Shown here: in pieces, positions 63,912 to 64,000 of the stretch | Layout of the letters: every line of letters starts with the position of its first letter | Position numbering within the stretch: position 1 is the first letter of the stretch | Assembly: GCA_000310025.1 (NCBI GenBank) | Contig: FN649737.1 | Coordinates: 570,682 to 634,681, forward strand | Source of the DNA: Ectocarpus siliculosus | Lineage: Eukaryota; Sar; Phaeophyceae; Ectocarpales; Ectocarpaceae | Direction: 5' to 3' | DNA: 64,000 bases | The notes under the pieces: generated by a model | Database searches by the model: none | What the model was told of the DNA's origin: nothing | What the model saw: the letters and a program-made list of their open reading frames with translations, nothing else | Made by a program: the position numbers and the translations under genes

Positions 63912-64000
63912 GTGCGTTGTTCCACACGATATCACCGATCCGGATTCGCTGGGTCGAACTCCAAACAGTAGTTCCGATGGATAACGGCTTGACTTATTTC

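Noticed and set aside
1-64000. tRNA, rRNA, CRISPR, transposon or viral sequence
   Set aside because: No cloverleaf, array, terminal repeat, transposase, reverse transcriptase or capsid-like pattern was found in introns or on the reverse strand.

Overview
The window is best read as one giant, intron-rich eukaryotic gene on the + strand. It enters before base 1 and leaves after base 64000. I reconstruct about 77 coding exons, roughly 38.9 kb of coding sequence or about 13,000 codons. Reading phase agrees across nearly every intron. I see no second gene on either strand, no RNA gene and no recognisable transposon. The sequence has fairly GC-rich exons, GT-AG introns averaging about 0.33 kb with pyrimidine-rich 3' ends, and the phrase SNNGVDFT recurring in the protein. 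That fits a heterokont (stramenopile) alga, most likely a brown alga of Ectocarpus type. This assignment comes from overall style, not from a database match.

Layout, N to C. (1) Bases 1-2211: a LamG/ConA-like start (motif LVSLWTFDEG) followed by two cadherin-like beta-sandwich segments. (2) About 2150-21952: a dense array of about 56 IPT/TIG immunoglobulin-like modules in nine mostly very large exons. One exon of 6.15 kb carries 21 modules. (3) About 22203-45400: some 28 copies of a second module of about 100 residues (GTFxLxF ... NASA ... ALExL ... WxVTF ... GDLPxL) in many small exons. Short linkers with the phrase EVQxIxV and a few isolated IPT/TIG modules are mixed in. (4) 45400-48188: the last four IPT/TIG modules. 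(5) About 48130-54824: a cysteine-rich stalk of GCC2/GCC3-like (growth-factor-receptor-like) repeats, interrupted by other sequence. (6) About 53270-63233: nearly 1,500 residues of apparently extracellular sequence that I cannot assign to a family. (7) 63202-63911: two predicted membrane segments, after which the gene runs out of the window.

Together this describes a huge cell-surface or secretory-pathway protein: a filament of about 66 IPT/TIG and 28 second-type beta modules on a cysteine-rich stalk, anchored by a multi-pass membrane domain. Many N-x-S/T sequons suit an extracellular fate. Adhesion, recognition or extracellular-matrix (or flagellar surface) roles are reasonable inferences. 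No catalytic motif was seen.

Notable points: size; the second repeat family with an intron recurring near the same module position; a shift from almost uniform phase-0 introns in the repeat region to mixed phases in the membrane-proximal part; a high share of AAG 3' splice sites; at least one GC-AG intron; and a long domain-free stretch before the membrane. Weak points: the 5' splice join at bases 22/798, the region 25338-26244 where half a module seems missing, the 49258/49906 join, and whether an extra exon lies at 62936-62990. Introns hold only simple or short repeats.
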